NCBI GenBank assembly: GCA_023807065.1
Contig: JAJJLU010003611.1
Span: 1 to 45,938 of the forward strand
Origin: Isotricha intestinalis
Taxonomy: Eukaryota; Ciliophora; Litostomatea; Vestibuliferida; Isotrichidae
Length of the DNA: 45,938 bases
Reading direction: 5' to 3'
Shown: piece after piece, positions 1 through 9,661 of the stretch
How the letters are laid out: every line of letters starts with the position of its first letter
Position numbering within the stretch: position 1 is the stretch's first letter
Made by a program: the position numbers and the translations under genes
The notes under the pieces: model-generated
Database searches by the model: none
Seen by the model: the letters and a program-made list of their open reading frames with translations, nothing else
Told to the model about the DNA's origin: nothing

Positions 1-281
1 TGTTTTTATACTAATTTCAACAGGAGAATTTAATCCTTTTACAAATCTATCAACAACTATAAAAATAATTCTTATGAAGCTTTTTAAAAGAACTAATATT
101 ATTATTACTTCCAGGACCTTATTATTTCCTTTTAAATAAGATATTTTTTATTAGGAATAATATTTTTACCATAACTTTTATAAAACCCCCAATTTTTATT
201 TCTAAAATTAGTATTATTATTTTCTTCAAAAGTACCTTGAGTACAATTAATATGATTATTATTATAACTAGTTTTTGGTCT
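1..281 (+). repeat. left copy of terminal inverted repeat, carrying a broken membrane-protein ORF
   Basis: The first 281 bases match the reverse complement of the last 280 bases of the window, with about eight differences, and both copies end at exactly the same base of the repeat. The right copy is part of an open reading frame (see 45542-45938). In this left copy an extra A near base 91 shifts the frame, and an in-frame TAA follows at about 136-138, so it is a dead copy. Five of the differences are T-to-C changes in two tight clusters near 170 and 186-188. Similarity stops sharply after about base 281. The simplest reading is that the assembly stopped at both ends inside the same dispersed repeat. 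Confidence 0.85.
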
Positions 282-675
282 TAATTTTAAAATAAAAAAA
301 TTAATATTATTATTATATTTATTTGGTGATACAAATAAGAAAACTTATTATGAAGAGGTTTATTTAGAATTTATTTTGTTTTTTGTTTTTTGATTCATTT
401 ATTTATATTTTTTAATTTAATTTTTAAATATATAATTTTATTATGAAAATAAATAAATTAAGGAGATTAAAAAATCCTAGAATCGGAGAATAAATTATAA
501 TGGAAAGGAAATTAAGATTTAAGATTCATAGATTTGAATAGGGACAAACCATTCATATTAAAAATACAAATGAAAAAAAGGAAAATAAAAGAATATATTA
601 AATATTATTCAATTCACTTATTTCAATTAAACTTTTTAAGATAATTATATTTTTAAATTTTTTTCCAATTGATAA
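282..675. other. intergenic, no gene recognised
   Basis: This is A/T-rich sequence between the end of the repeat and the SNAPC3 start. In-frame stops occur about as often as expected by chance for this base composition. A short stretch around 434-580 on the plus strand can be read as protein only by ignoring TAA and TAG codons, so I do not call it a gene. The SNAPC3 promoter must lie here, but I see no clear element. Confidence 0.5.
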
Positions 676-2046
676 ATGAATAATGATTCATTTTCAAATG
701 GTGATATAAATGAAAGTGAATTTTTTGAAGAAAATGATTTATATATTGAAGGAAATAAATATATAGAATCAATTAAAAAAAATTTTGAAGATTTTAATAA
801 AATTGAAAATGATTTATTTAAAGGAATGAATTTAAATAATAATAATTTATCTGTTGATGATATAATGATAAAAAATTTAGATAAAGAAGTAGAAGATATT
901 ATAGAAACTAAAACAAAGGAGTTAATATATAATAAAAAGAAAAATATCTTTGTTTTAGATAATAAAAAAGAAGAAAATGATTTAAATGATGAAAATATAA
1001 AAAAAGGAAATTATTTAAGAAATGAAGCAAAAGTATTAGAAAATACAATTAAAAATATAACTCTTCCAACATATCATGAAATAAAAAATGAAAAATTTAA
1101 AGATTGTGATTTAAACTCTTATTATTTTTTTAAAAATTTTTGTAAAAAGGAAGTTGGAAAAGAAAATAATTATATATTTAATTATAGAGATAATTTTTTA
1201 AATGATATGACAAAAATTGACCAATTATTTTTTAAGGATTTTTTCAAACCAAAAGAAACAATAAGTGAAGACATAATTTTAATATATGATTTTTCTGTAT
1301 ATCATCCTACAAAAAATATAAAAACCCAACAAATATCAATATTAAGCGATGGAAAATTAATTGATTTAAAAAATAAAATTTATTGTGTTTTAGATGAAAT
1401 ACAAAAAGAACCTCAAAGATCATTTTTTTTTATTGAAAATGTTTTTTATAATGACATATCTATAATAAATAAAGATGGAATTAATGAATTTCTCTCACAA
1501 AAAATATCAGAAAATAGATTAAGAAATTTAACATTTAAAGACCAAATTTCTTCTTCAAAGAAACATAATAACGAAAAAGGAAATAACGAATTAACAAATA
1601 ATTATTCAAAATTTAATTATTATGATAAATTAAATTATTGTACTCAAAATATAATAATTAAAAATAAGATAAATTCATATGAAAATTTGGATATGAATAT
1701 TTATATAAAAGATATTCCAATGAGAATTGGTTATCCATATTTATTTCGTCATGTTGAATATTGTGATCATATGATCTTGTTAAATGATATTAGAGTAATG
1801 GATAAATATGATAATTTTGATAAAGATGAAAAAGCAATGGTTACTTTTCAAAAAAAAATAAAAAGAAGAAAATGTGATGCTTGCATGTTTTATTATGCAA
1901 AATTTATTTCAATTAATGATATTGCAATGGGTGATGTTAGTCATGCTCTTTTCTTATGTGATTATTGTCTTAGAAAATTACATGAAAATGATTTAAATGA
2001 AAAGAACACAAGTAATCTAAAGATAATTCCTTATTTTCATGATTAG
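676..2046 (+). CDS. SNAPC3: snRNA-activating protein complex subunit 3 (SNAPc50) homologue
   Basis: The 456-residue protein has a charged, Asn-rich N-terminal half and a conserved C-terminal half typical of SNAPC3. Recognisable family blocks are FFFIENVFYND (about 251-261), MRIGYPYLFRHVEYCDH (349-365) and a zinc-binding pair C400-x2-C403 / C428-x2-C431, followed by RKLH and a terminal PYF block. In animals this subunit helps bind the proximal sequence element upstream of snRNA genes and recruits TBP for Pol II or Pol III transcription, so the protein should be nuclear. The ATG at 676 follows an A-rich leader. It ends with TAG, convergent with the eL28 gene 141 bp away. Family assignment is firm; DNA-binding specificity in this organism is unknown. 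Confidence 0.88.
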   Translation: MNNDSFSNGDINESEFFEENDLYIEGNKYIESIKKNFEDFNKIENDLFKGMNLNNNNLSVDDIMIKNLDKEVEDIIETKTKELIYNKKKNIFVLDNKKEENDLNDENIKKGNYLRNEAKVLENTIKNITLPTYHEIKNEKFKDCDLNSYYFFKNFCKKEVGKENNYIFNYRDNFLNDMTKIDQLFFKDFFKPKETISEDIILIYDFSVYHPTKNIKTQQISILSDGKLIDLKNKIYCVLDEIQKEPQRSFFFIENVFYNDISIINKDGINEFLSQKISENRLRNLTFKDQISSSKKHNNEKGNNELTNNYSKFNYYDKLNYCTQNIIIKNKINSYENLDMNIYIKDIPMRIGYPYLFRHVEYCDHMILLNDIRVMDKYDNFDKDEKAMVTFQKKIKRRKCDACMFYYAKFISINDIAMGDVSHALFLCDYCLRKLHENDLNEKNTSNLKIIPYFHD

Positions 2047-2187
2047 ACAATATAAAAATCAATTAAATAAACTTTAAATAAAAAAAATATAAAAATAAAT
2101 AAATTATGAAAGTCCTTTATTCTTTTTTATTTCCCTTTTAAAAAATCTAATATTTTTTATTTTCAAAAAAAAATTCAAAACAAAAAC

Positions 2188-2742
2188 TTATGACAAAATT
2201 TTCTTAGCTTCTTTTCTATTAGCCCACTTATTATTATTTTTATAAACTCTATAAGCATTTAATCTTTTTAAAGCAAGTGGAACAAGATCTCTTCTATAAT
2301 TATTTAAATCTCTTTTCAAAGCTTTAACAGCAGCTCTGATAGTAATATTTTTTCTACTAGAATAAACAGCATTATTATGTTTAGGAGGAGCTTTTAATTC
2401 AACTAATTTACTTTTAGGAATTTGTTTTTTAGTTTTAATATTTAAATTAATTCTAACAACATTAGCTTTTTTTTTGGCTTTTTTTTCTCTAACATTTTTT
2501 TCTCTTGTTTCAGTTGAAATTCCAAGAGCTCTTGGAGCAGCAATTCCACTATCTCTTTTAGTATTTAATCCAGTAAGATTTAAAGGATCTGTTGATATTG
2601 TTAAACCATTATTATGGTTTAAGTAACTATTATAGTCTTTTGTTAATTCCCATAATGAATCTTCTGTCACTTGCACTCCCAACATGTCTTTCCATTCTTT
2701 TGTTGGATGTGCTTGTCCCATTTTTTGAGTTTTTTTACCCAT
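2188..2742 (-). CDS. RPL28: 60S ribosomal protein eL28
   Basis: This is a 184-residue basic protein. After a lead of about 29 residues, the eL28 pattern begins: SLWELTKDYNSYL, then STDPLNLTGLN and SGIAAPRALGI. The C-terminal part, IRAAVKALKRDLNNYRRDL, matches the conserved helix of eL28. Human eL28 has 137 residues and starts close to the core, so the N-terminal 29 residues (MGKKTQKMGQ onwards) are an extension. An alternative start at Met8 or Met20 would shorten it only partly. The product is a structural protein of the large ribosomal subunit. The upstream 200 bases are A/T-rich with no obvious promoter motif. Confidence 0.85.
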   Translation of the reverse strand: MGKKTQKMGQAHPTKEWKDMLGVQVTEDSLWELTKDYNSYLNHNNGLTISTDPLNLTGLNTKRDSGIAAPRALGISTETREKNVREKKAKKKANVVRINLNIKTKKQIPKSKLVELKAPPKHNNAVYSSRKNITIRAAVKALKRDLNNYRRDLVPLALKRLNAYRVYKNNNKWANRKEAKKILS

Positions 2743-2984
2743 ATCTTTAAATAAATTTAATCAATTAAAAAATTATTTTATATTATTTTTTTTATTAATT
2801 AATATTAAATTTATTTTTATTTTTTTTGCAAGCTTTATGTTTTTATTTGTCGAAATAAAGAAATTAAATATTTTTATATATATTTATAATTTTATTTTAT
2901 TCATTGTTTAATTTGCTAAAGCAATAAAATCATTATCAATTTCTATTATTTCAAAAAAAGCTGATATTAAAAGTTAAACTTTTA

Positions 2985-3690
2985 ATTTTATATAAATTAA
3001 TTTTTCACAAAAATATATTCTATTAAAACTGAAAGAATATAATATTTTTTATCCTTAATTAGACATAAAGGATTTATATATTTATCAAATATATGAGTTT
3101 TAATCTTCGTTTTAATTTTAAAAGAATTATTACATTTATCATTTTCAACTTTTTTTAGTGATATATTTGAAGAAACAAAAATATCAGATACTTTTTTAAG
3201 TACTTTAAATTTTTTAATATCTCAAAAATCAGAGAGGAATCACAGTAAAAAATGATGAGTTTTTTCATTTCTAAAATTATATAAACTTTTCTAACATGTT
3301 TTTCTAAACTTTTTATATGACGAAAAGAATCATTGTTATCATTATATTCCCAAATTTTAATATTTTGATCATCTGAACAAGTAACTATATTATTATTATT
3401 TAATTACTTAAAATTGTTTGATAATCCAACCACTTATTAAATCCCAAATGATAATATATTATCTGCTGAAGAAAATAAAATTATTATTTTTATTGTTTAA
3501 TTCACATAAAGATGTTACATATGATTTACGACAAATTAATATTTTGTTTTCTTAAGAAAATATTTTTATAATAGTATCACTTGATCTAATGATAATTTCC
3601 TATTTTTTAATTATAAGGAACATAAGATATTTCCATTATGATTTTTATTATTATATATTAAAGACATTTAATGAATAAAAATTGTAAAAA
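2985..3690 (-). pseudogene. remnant of a WD40-repeat protein gene
   Basis: Reading the minus strand, WD40-type blade fragments appear in order but alternate between two frames: HNGNILCSL, RSSDTIIKIF, then IIIWDLISGWIIKQF, then NIVTCSDDQNIKIWEY with HIKSLEKHVRKVY. The SxDxxIKIW and IIIWDL pieces are characteristic blade ends. Several frameshifts and in-frame TAA codons separate them, so no protein of useful length can be made. Too little remains to say which WD40 family it was. Boundaries are approximate. The surrounding bases 2743-2984 and 3691-3942 show no gene and contain the eL28 and cyclin promoter regions. Confidence 0.7.
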
Positions 3691-3942
3691 TAAAAACAAT
3701 TATTTAACAGAAAAATAATCATAATAATATTTTAGAAGAATATTAAGATATTTTTTTCTTTATTTAAAACAAAACTTATTTTATGTGATTCATTTTAATA
3801 TTTAATTAAATATTTTATTAAAATTATAAAGATGTAACTAAAAATTTTTGAAAAATCTATTATTAATTAGTGATCATAATATAAATATATCACTACAAAA
3901 TATTTTTAAATATATATATTTGTTAATTGTTATTATTTAAAT

Positions 3943-5637
3943 ATGAAGCAGTCAAACTCTTTGGATAAAAATTTTGAATTTATAAATGAATTAAAGAGAA
4001 AAAGTAAACCTAATGTTTACTATAAAAAACAACAAAATATTTTCTCATTAAAACCACCAAAATATAATATTCAAAAAGACATATATATATATGATATATA
4101 TCAAATCATGATAAAAGAAGTTGATTTAGTATTTTCTGCAATGCCTAAAAAAGTAGATTTAGAACAAAATGAAAGAAAACTGAGAAAAGATATTATTTCC
4201 CAAATGAGACATTTTTTACATAATTATAGACTAAATGAATTATGTTTATTTCACTCCATTTATTTAATGGATAAATTATTAGCAAAAAAAATAAAGTTAA
4301 ACATTACTGAAGTTGCAATTGCTTGTTTTTTTATTTCAGTTAAATTTATTAATAATGATGGTGATATTCCTCCAATTAATAATTTTTTAGAAATTCTTAC
4401 AAACAATCAAAAAATAAGTATAAAAGAATTAATGTTATTAGAAATTGAATGTTTAAAAAAATTAAATTATAAAATTTCCACTCCTCAACCAATAAACTTC
4501 ATAAATTTAATGTTAATGAATGGAATAGTATTTAATACTGATGTAGAAGAAAGTAAAATTAAATTAAATAGTTCAATATATAATTTACCTATTGAAATAT
4601 ATTATGATATTATTTCTGTAAATACTGATTACTTACAATTTCATCCTTTATATATAGCTTTTACTTGTATTGCAATGGCAAGAGAATTGGTTCAATTAGA
4701 TAAATGGAGTCCATTTAATAAAGTTTTTAATATTACTTTTTCTGAATTTGAAGAAGTTTACCAATTCATTTTTGATTTATATATGGAATATCAAGAAAAA
4801 AAAAAAATGAAAGAAGAGACTGTTAAAAGAGAAATCAATGAAAGAGTTAAAATAAGTAGATATAATATCATGAATAGTCAAGAAAAAAGTAATAAAAATA
4901 ATATTTTGAAAGAAAAAAATATATTGAAGCAAGATGATAAAAATAAATACACTGTAAAATCTGAAAAAAAAGTAGATTCAATGAAAAAACCAATTGATAT
5001 TAAATCTCTAAGACATTATTATATTAGTAAAACAAAATCTTCAAAAATTAATTTAGAACAGTTAGATTTTTTATTTAAAGGGAAAGGAGAAAATAAAAAA
5101 GAATCAAATGAATTAATAAAACAAAATTCTAAAAATGATATAAAAAAAAATCTTTTCCAAAATTTGAATCAAACGAGTGCACATCAAAAAATAAAAAGTA
5201 TTGATTTAATAAAAGAAATGAAAGGAAATCAAAGCTTTAATAATTATTTCCAACAAATAAAAAGTGAATTACCTAATAGTTCAAGAGATAATAAAAAAAC
5301 AATAGAAAATGAAAATAATCAAAATAAATTAAAAGAAGATAAAATTAATGATAATATATTTTATTATACAATTAAAAGAAAATCAGATTTAGGTAATTAT
5401 TCAACTTTAAAAACTTTAAATTCTACTTCATCAAAAACTAGAAATTTTTTAAAAAATGAGAAAAATTATTCTCTAACTTTATTAAATAATCCTTTAAATA
5501 ACTCTTCTTTTAATCAAAAAAGTTTTCAAAATTTAAATAATTCAAAAGCAAATAAAAAAACTTTTAATAATAATAATAATATTAATTACTCAAAAAAAAT
5601 AGAATATATTGGAAAAAGTTATCCAAATCTCAAATAA
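3943..5637 (+). CDS. cyclin (two cyclin-box folds) with long low-complexity tail
   Basis: This is a 564-residue protein. Residues about 85-190 form a typical N-terminal cyclin box: MRHFLHNYRL, then LFHSIYLMDKLLAKK, then a stretch ending ACFFISVKF, then LMLLEIECLKKLNYKI. A second helical fold (about 190-285, starting PQPINFINL and including IAFTCIAMARELV) looks like the C-terminal cyclin box. The remaining 280 residues are Lys/Asn/Ser-rich and probably disordered, a common place for phosphorylation or degradation signals, but I see no clear destruction box. Cyclins activate cyclin-dependent kinases; I cannot assign A, B or another class. The ATG at 3943 is the first in frame and precedes the fold by about 80 residues. 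Confidence 0.82.
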   Translation: MKQSNSLDKNFEFINELKRKSKPNVYYKKQQNIFSLKPPKYNIQKDIYIYDIYQIMIKEVDLVFSAMPKKVDLEQNERKLRKDIISQMRHFLHNYRLNELCLFHSIYLMDKLLAKKIKLNITEVAIACFFISVKFINNDGDIPPINNFLEILTNNQKISIKELMLLEIECLKKLNYKISTPQPINFINLMLMNGIVFNTDVEESKIKLNSSIYNLPIEIYYDIISVNTDYLQFHPLYIAFTCIAMARELVQLDKWSPFNKVFNITFSEFEEVYQFIFDLYMEYQEKKKMKEETVKREINERVKISRYNIMNSQEKSNKNNILKEKNILKQDDKNKYTVKSEKKVDSMKKPIDIKSLRHYYISKTKSSKINLEQLDFLFKGKGENKKESNELIKQNSKNDIKKNLFQNLNQTSAHQKIKSIDLIKEMKGNQSFNNYFQQIKSELPNSSRDNKKTIENENNQNKLKEDKINDNIFYYTIKRKSDLGNYSTLKTLNSTSSKTRNFLKNEKNYSLTLLNNPLNNSSFNQKSFQNLNNSKANKKTFNNNNNINYSKKIEYIGKSYPNLK

Positions 5638-5829
5638 AAGTAATTGTTAATAAAAGTATTAATTATCTTTTTACAAACTATTTAAGATATGAGAAGATAA
5701 ATATAAATAATAAAAAATTTCTTATTTATTTATTTTTCTAAATATTTTCAAGAAATAGTATTTAACATTATTAAATAAATATATATAAAATATTTTGAAT
5801 ATTTAATTAATATTCAATTGAAAGATTAA

Positions 5830-6498
5830 ATGTCAAACCAAATTAGAAGATTCAATTTTATCGATAATTCAACTCCTTTAAGAGGAAGAAGATTTATTAG
5901 AAGAGGGCTTCCTTTACGAAATGTTAATAGGCAAAATATGCAAATTAATAATAATCACAGAATTTTTAATCCAAATAGTAGAATAATAAGAAGAAAAAAT
6001 ATTAATAATGTAAATAATAATTTTTTCCAAAGAAAATTCTATACAAGAAGGAATTATTTTAATTATAGAATAAATAATAGATTATTACCAAGAAATAATT
6101 TTAATTTCCGTAAAAGAAGGAATTTTTTTTATAGGAAATTATATATATCAAATTTAGACCCTTCAATTTCAAATAATCAATTAAATGAACTATTTTCAGT
6201 AGTAGGAGAGTTAGTAAATTGTTATATTCATTATGATAATATGGGAAATTCTCTTGGAACAGCAAATGTAGAATATAAATATCCTGAAAGTGCAAGAAGA
6301 GCTGTACAAGAATTAAATGGAGCCCAAATTGAAAAATATTTTATTAGAGTAAATTATGATAGATTTCAAAATAATTTTAATCCACAATTTAATAATTTTA
6401 GAATAAATAATAGAAATCCTAAATTTAAAAGGTTTAATTTAATTCAACAAAAAAATAATAATAATAGAAGAATGGTATTTAGAAGAAAAAATATTTAA
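5830..6498 (+). CDS. ALYREF/Yra1-like mRNA export adaptor (RRM protein)
   Basis: This 222-residue protein has an Arg/Asn-rich N-terminal arm (1-100), one RRM (about 103-177) and an Arg/Asn-rich C-terminal tail. RNP2 is LYISNL (104-109) and RNP1 is SLGTANVEY (141-149). The NLDPSIS, NELFSVVGEL, HYD-x-x-GNSLGTA order closely follows ALYREF (THO complex subunit 4), which links spliced or capped mRNA to the export receptor in the nucleus. The flanking RGG boxes of animal ALYREF are replaced by RR- and RN-rich stretches such as RGRRFIRRG. The start is 192 bp after the cyclin stop on the same strand. Other single-RRM proteins are possible, but this RRM subtype is distinctive. Confidence 0.78.
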   Translation: MSNQIRRFNFIDNSTPLRGRRFIRRGLPLRNVNRQNMQINNNHRIFNPNSRIIRRKNINNVNNNFFQRKFYTRRNYFNYRINNRLLPRNNFNFRKRRNFFYRKLYISNLDPSISNNQLNELFSVVGELVNCYIHYDNMGNSLGTANVEYKYPESARRAVQELNGAQIEKYFIRVNYDRFQNNFNPQFNNFRINNRNPKFKRFNLIQQKNNNNRRMVFRRKNI

Positions 6499-6595
6499 AT
6501 AAAAATTAAGTTTTAAGTAATAGAAAAAAATATATAAAACTAAAATAAATAAAATTTCCATTTATTAAAAAAATTTTTTAATTTAAGAAAGTAAA

Positions 6596-9500
6596 ATGGG
6601 AAATTGTTGTTGTAAAGAATTAAACAGTAATTCTAATCCAGGAGCAAGTAATAATAAATATTATAAAAATATAGCAAATGATAATGTTCATATAAGATCA
6701 AAAACATTATATAATTTCACTAATAAAAAACAAATAAAAACAAAATTAAATAAAATTACTTCAGAAGAAGTAGACAATGCAATATTAAATTGGGTAGAAA
6801 AAACAAAGCATTTTCATAAAAAAGCAACAAGTTTAAATTGTATTGAAACATTAAATGAAGAAAGTTTTGATGAAGATGAAATTACTAAAGCATTTAACGA
6901 AGAAAATATTCATATGATTAAAACTTTTAGTGAAATAACTTCAACAATACATTTAACTAATTTAACAAGAGATTTTTATAGTAAAGTTAAATCTCCTAAT
7001 TTTAATAATTTAAATAATAATTCTATTAGTGCCACTTTTTTTAATGTTTTAGAAGAATTAGAAGATAAATTTCCAATTGATAACAAATTCACAGAAGAAC
7101 CTATTAAAATTGTTATTTCTTCTAAAAATTCAAAAAGAAAAATCCCTCATTATAGTCTTAATTTAGATTTTAAAAATGATAATGTACCTTTATTAGAAAA
7201 TAATAATTTATGTATATCTGAAAATATTCAAATTCATAAAAGTTTATTTTCTAATAAAAACAATAAAAAAAATATTAATAAAAGTAAAATTGATAATGAT
7301 TCGCAAACTAATATTCAGAATTTTTTTAAACAATCTACTGATAATGCAAGATTATTTTCTCAAGGTCTTGATATTTCTTCAACATTAAATCAAGATAATA
7401 TTTCTATGAATATTGAAAATATTTTTATAAATGTTGAAAAAAGAAATATTGATTATTATTTAAAAAAGAATTCAAAATTAAAATTGGAACAAGAAAATTT
7501 AAATTTTAAAGGATTATTATTATCAACTTATAACAATAGTATATTAAGCAAAATTAATTATCCGATTTCATTTTATGGAACAATTATTGATTGGAAAAAA
7601 AATAAAAATGAAAATTTTGATTTTAGTAATATTGATTCAGATTTAAATAATATTTTTTTTTCTATTGGGATTTTTCAAGATTCAGGATTATTAACTGCTT
7701 TTATTTCTTTAATTAAACATGACTTAGTTTTTCAATCAAACTTTATTTCTAACTTTATTCATTTTTTTAAAAATGGAAATTGTTCTTATAAATTTTATCT
7801 TAATGGTTCTATTAAATATTCAAATTTAGATAATTTATTACCATATGTAAATGATAATCATAAAAATAATAATCGATTATTTTTTTCTTTTGTTTCTAAT
7901 ATATCTTTACAAAAACTAATAAATTTTGGAGAAAAGTTATTTTTTCTCTTATCTAATAAATTATCTTTAAATTTTTCAAATAGTATTTTTTATTTAACAG
8001 GATGGATTCCTGAGAATTTTAATTTAAAAACAGAAAATATTGAACCAAAAAGTTTTTGGAATACATTATTTTCAAATTTTTCAAATGGAAATTTGATATT
8101 TTCATTAATATGTAAAGATTCTAATAAAGAAATATCATTGAAAAAAGAAAAAATTGGAAATAAAAATTATTTACTATATAAAAATGTTTATTATATCATT
8201 ACTAGTATGGATAATGAAAATCAAATAATAAAAATAAAACCAAGTTATATTGACAAAAATTCTTATTCTGAAAAAGATATAATTTCATTAAATTTTTCTA
8301 ATGCATGTACTTTATTTTCACATATTTATTTAAATTGGAATCCAGATATTTTTAAATATCATTATAAATTTAATAGCAATTATATTCATAATTCATCTTA
8401 TTATTCAAAAGCATATAATGAAGATTATTCTTTGGAATATAATCCACAATTTATTTTAGAAATTCCTAAACATAATGAAAACATTGAAATTAAAATTTTC
8501 ATTGAAAAATTTATTCATGAGAGTATATATATAAATGATGATATTTCATATAAATTATTTAGATATGATGGTTATGTTAAAATTTATCCTGAAGATGATT
8601 TAAGAAATTATCAAAAAGAAAAAGGAAATATCGCAAGTGATACTTTATTTTTTGAACCCAGTGAAGTTGATGAACAATTTTTAATAGTGATTATGAAAAA
8701 AGATAAAAATAATTTTAATAATTGTGAAATATCAATTAATTTTTCTTTGAATATTTTCAGTCAATTTCCTTTAAAAATATGTGAAATTCCTAAAAGAAAA
8801 TTATATTTAAAAGAAAAACAAATTTGTAAATGGAATGATCATCAATTATTTGATAACAAACAAATAGAATTATTATATGATAATTTCCTTAAATTTCCTC
8901 AATTTAAATTAACTTTAAATTCTATTAACAATAAAAATTATATTCAAATAATTTTAGAAACAATATCTTTATCTCATCTCATGATTTTCTTTTTAGAAAA
9001 TAATGGTAAATTATTATTAAATACTTCAATAGAAGAATTTAATAATAAAAAACATCAAAATTTTTATTCCAATTCTTTTTCATATTTAGAAATAAATGAT
9101 ATACCTGATGGGGAATATACGATTATTTGTTTGACTTCAGATGAAAAAAAATCAAATAAAGAATTTTGTTTACAAGTTAATTCTCTTTCTGAAAATACTA
9201 AAAATATTCAATTAATTAGATTGAGTCCAATTCCAAAGTATCATAATACTGAAAAAGTAATTGGACAATGGGAAAAAGTTATTTACAAAAAAAGTGAAAT
9301 AACCCATGATTTTTATATTAATAATTTTCCTTCTTATGAATTTGTAATTAAAAATAAAAATATTTGTTGTTTTTTTCTTAAAGAAAATAAAAAAATATGT
9401 GAAAATGAATCTTTAATAAATTCTCCTTATATTTTTTTAAAAATTTATAAAAAAGAAAAGTTAAATAATAATTATAAAATAATCTTTAATGGACAGAATA

Positions 9501-9661
9501 GTTTTTGTTCTTTATGGGGATTTTTTATTGATAATTTAGAGCTTGAACCAGGAAAATATATTATAGTATGTATAAATAAAATGATAAATAATGATAGTAA
9601 ATACAAATTAATAATTCAATCTTTATCTCCAATTTATAATCTCAAAAACATTATTACTTAA
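6596..9661 (+). CDS. calpain-7/PalB-like protein, catalytically dead, with N-terminal lipidation motif
   Basis: This is a 1021-residue protein. It begins MGNCCCKE, a classic signal for myristoylation of Gly2 plus palmitoylation of Cys4-6, so it should sit on a membrane. Residues about 1-330 are low in similarity to anything. About 335-600 resembles the calpain protease core, but the active site is lost: the GDCWLL position reads DSGLL with Ser363 for Cys, the histidine position reads Val531 (KNVYYIIT), and the asparagine region reads IKIKPSY with Lys548. From LFSHIYLNWNPDIF onward (about 580-1021) the order of blocks follows calpain-7: YSLEYNPQFILEI, a beta domain, KWNDHQL, then a second C2-like domain. 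Calpain-7 binds ESCRT-III; here a scaffold role is inferred. The N-terminal MIT domains of calpain-7 are not evident. Confidence 0.75.
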   Translation: MGNCCCKELNSNSNPGASNNKYYKNIANDNVHIRSKTLYNFTNKKQIKTKLNKITSEEVDNAILNWVEKTKHFHKKATSLNCIETLNEESFDEDEITKAFNEENIHMIKTFSEITSTIHLTNLTRDFYSKVKSPNFNNLNNNSISATFFNVLEELEDKFPIDNKFTEEPIKIVISSKNSKRKIPHYSLNLDFKNDNVPLLENNNLCISENIQIHKSLFSNKNNKKNINKSKIDNDSQTNIQNFFKQSTDNARLFSQGLDISSTLNQDNISMNIENIFINVEKRNIDYYLKKNSKLKLEQENLNFKGLLLSTYNNSILSKINYPISFYGTIIDWKKNKNENFDFSNIDSDLNNIFFSIGIFQDSGLLTAFISLIKHDLVFQSNFISNFIHFFKNGNCSYKFYLNGSIKYSNLDNLLPYVNDNHKNNNRLFFSFVSNISLQKLINFGEKLFFLLSNKLSLNFSNSIFYLTGWIPENFNLKTENIEPKSFWNTLFSNFSNGNLIFSLICKDSNKEISLKKEKIGNKNYLLYKNVYYIITSMDNENQIIKIKPSYIDKNSYSEKDIISLNFSNACTLFSHIYLNWNPDIFKYHYKFNSNYIHNSSYYSKAYNEDYSLEYNPQFILEIPKHNENIEIKIFIEKFIHESIYINDDISYKLFRYDGYVKIYPEDDLRNYQKEKGNIASDTLFFEPSEVDEQFLIVIMKKDKNNFNNCEISINFSLNIFSQFPLKICEIPKRKLYLKEKQICKWNDHQLFDNKQIELLYDNFLKFPQFKLTLNSINNKNYIQIILETISLSHLMIFFLENNGKLLLNTSIEEFNNKKHQNFYSNSFSYLEINDIPDGEYTIICLTSDEKKSNKEFCLQVNSLSENTKNIQLIRLSPIPKYHNTEKVIGQWEKVIYKKSEITHDFYINNFPSYEFVIKNKNICCFFLKENKKICENESLINSPYIFLKIYKKEKLNNNYKIIFNGQNSFCSLWGFFIDNLELEPGKYIIVCINKMINNDSKYKLIIQSLSPIYNLKNIIT

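Noticed and set aside
434..580. Frame with NPRIGE and a basic arm faintly like an HU/IHF DNA-binding protein
   Set aside because: It requires reading through TAA and TAG, is very short, and only one or two small blocks resemble the family.
660..5830. AATTGA/CAATTG word near several start codons as a core promoter element
   Set aside because: It occurs before SNAPC3, the RRM gene, eL28 and Rab at variable distance. Such A/T words are frequent by chance here, and other genes lack it.
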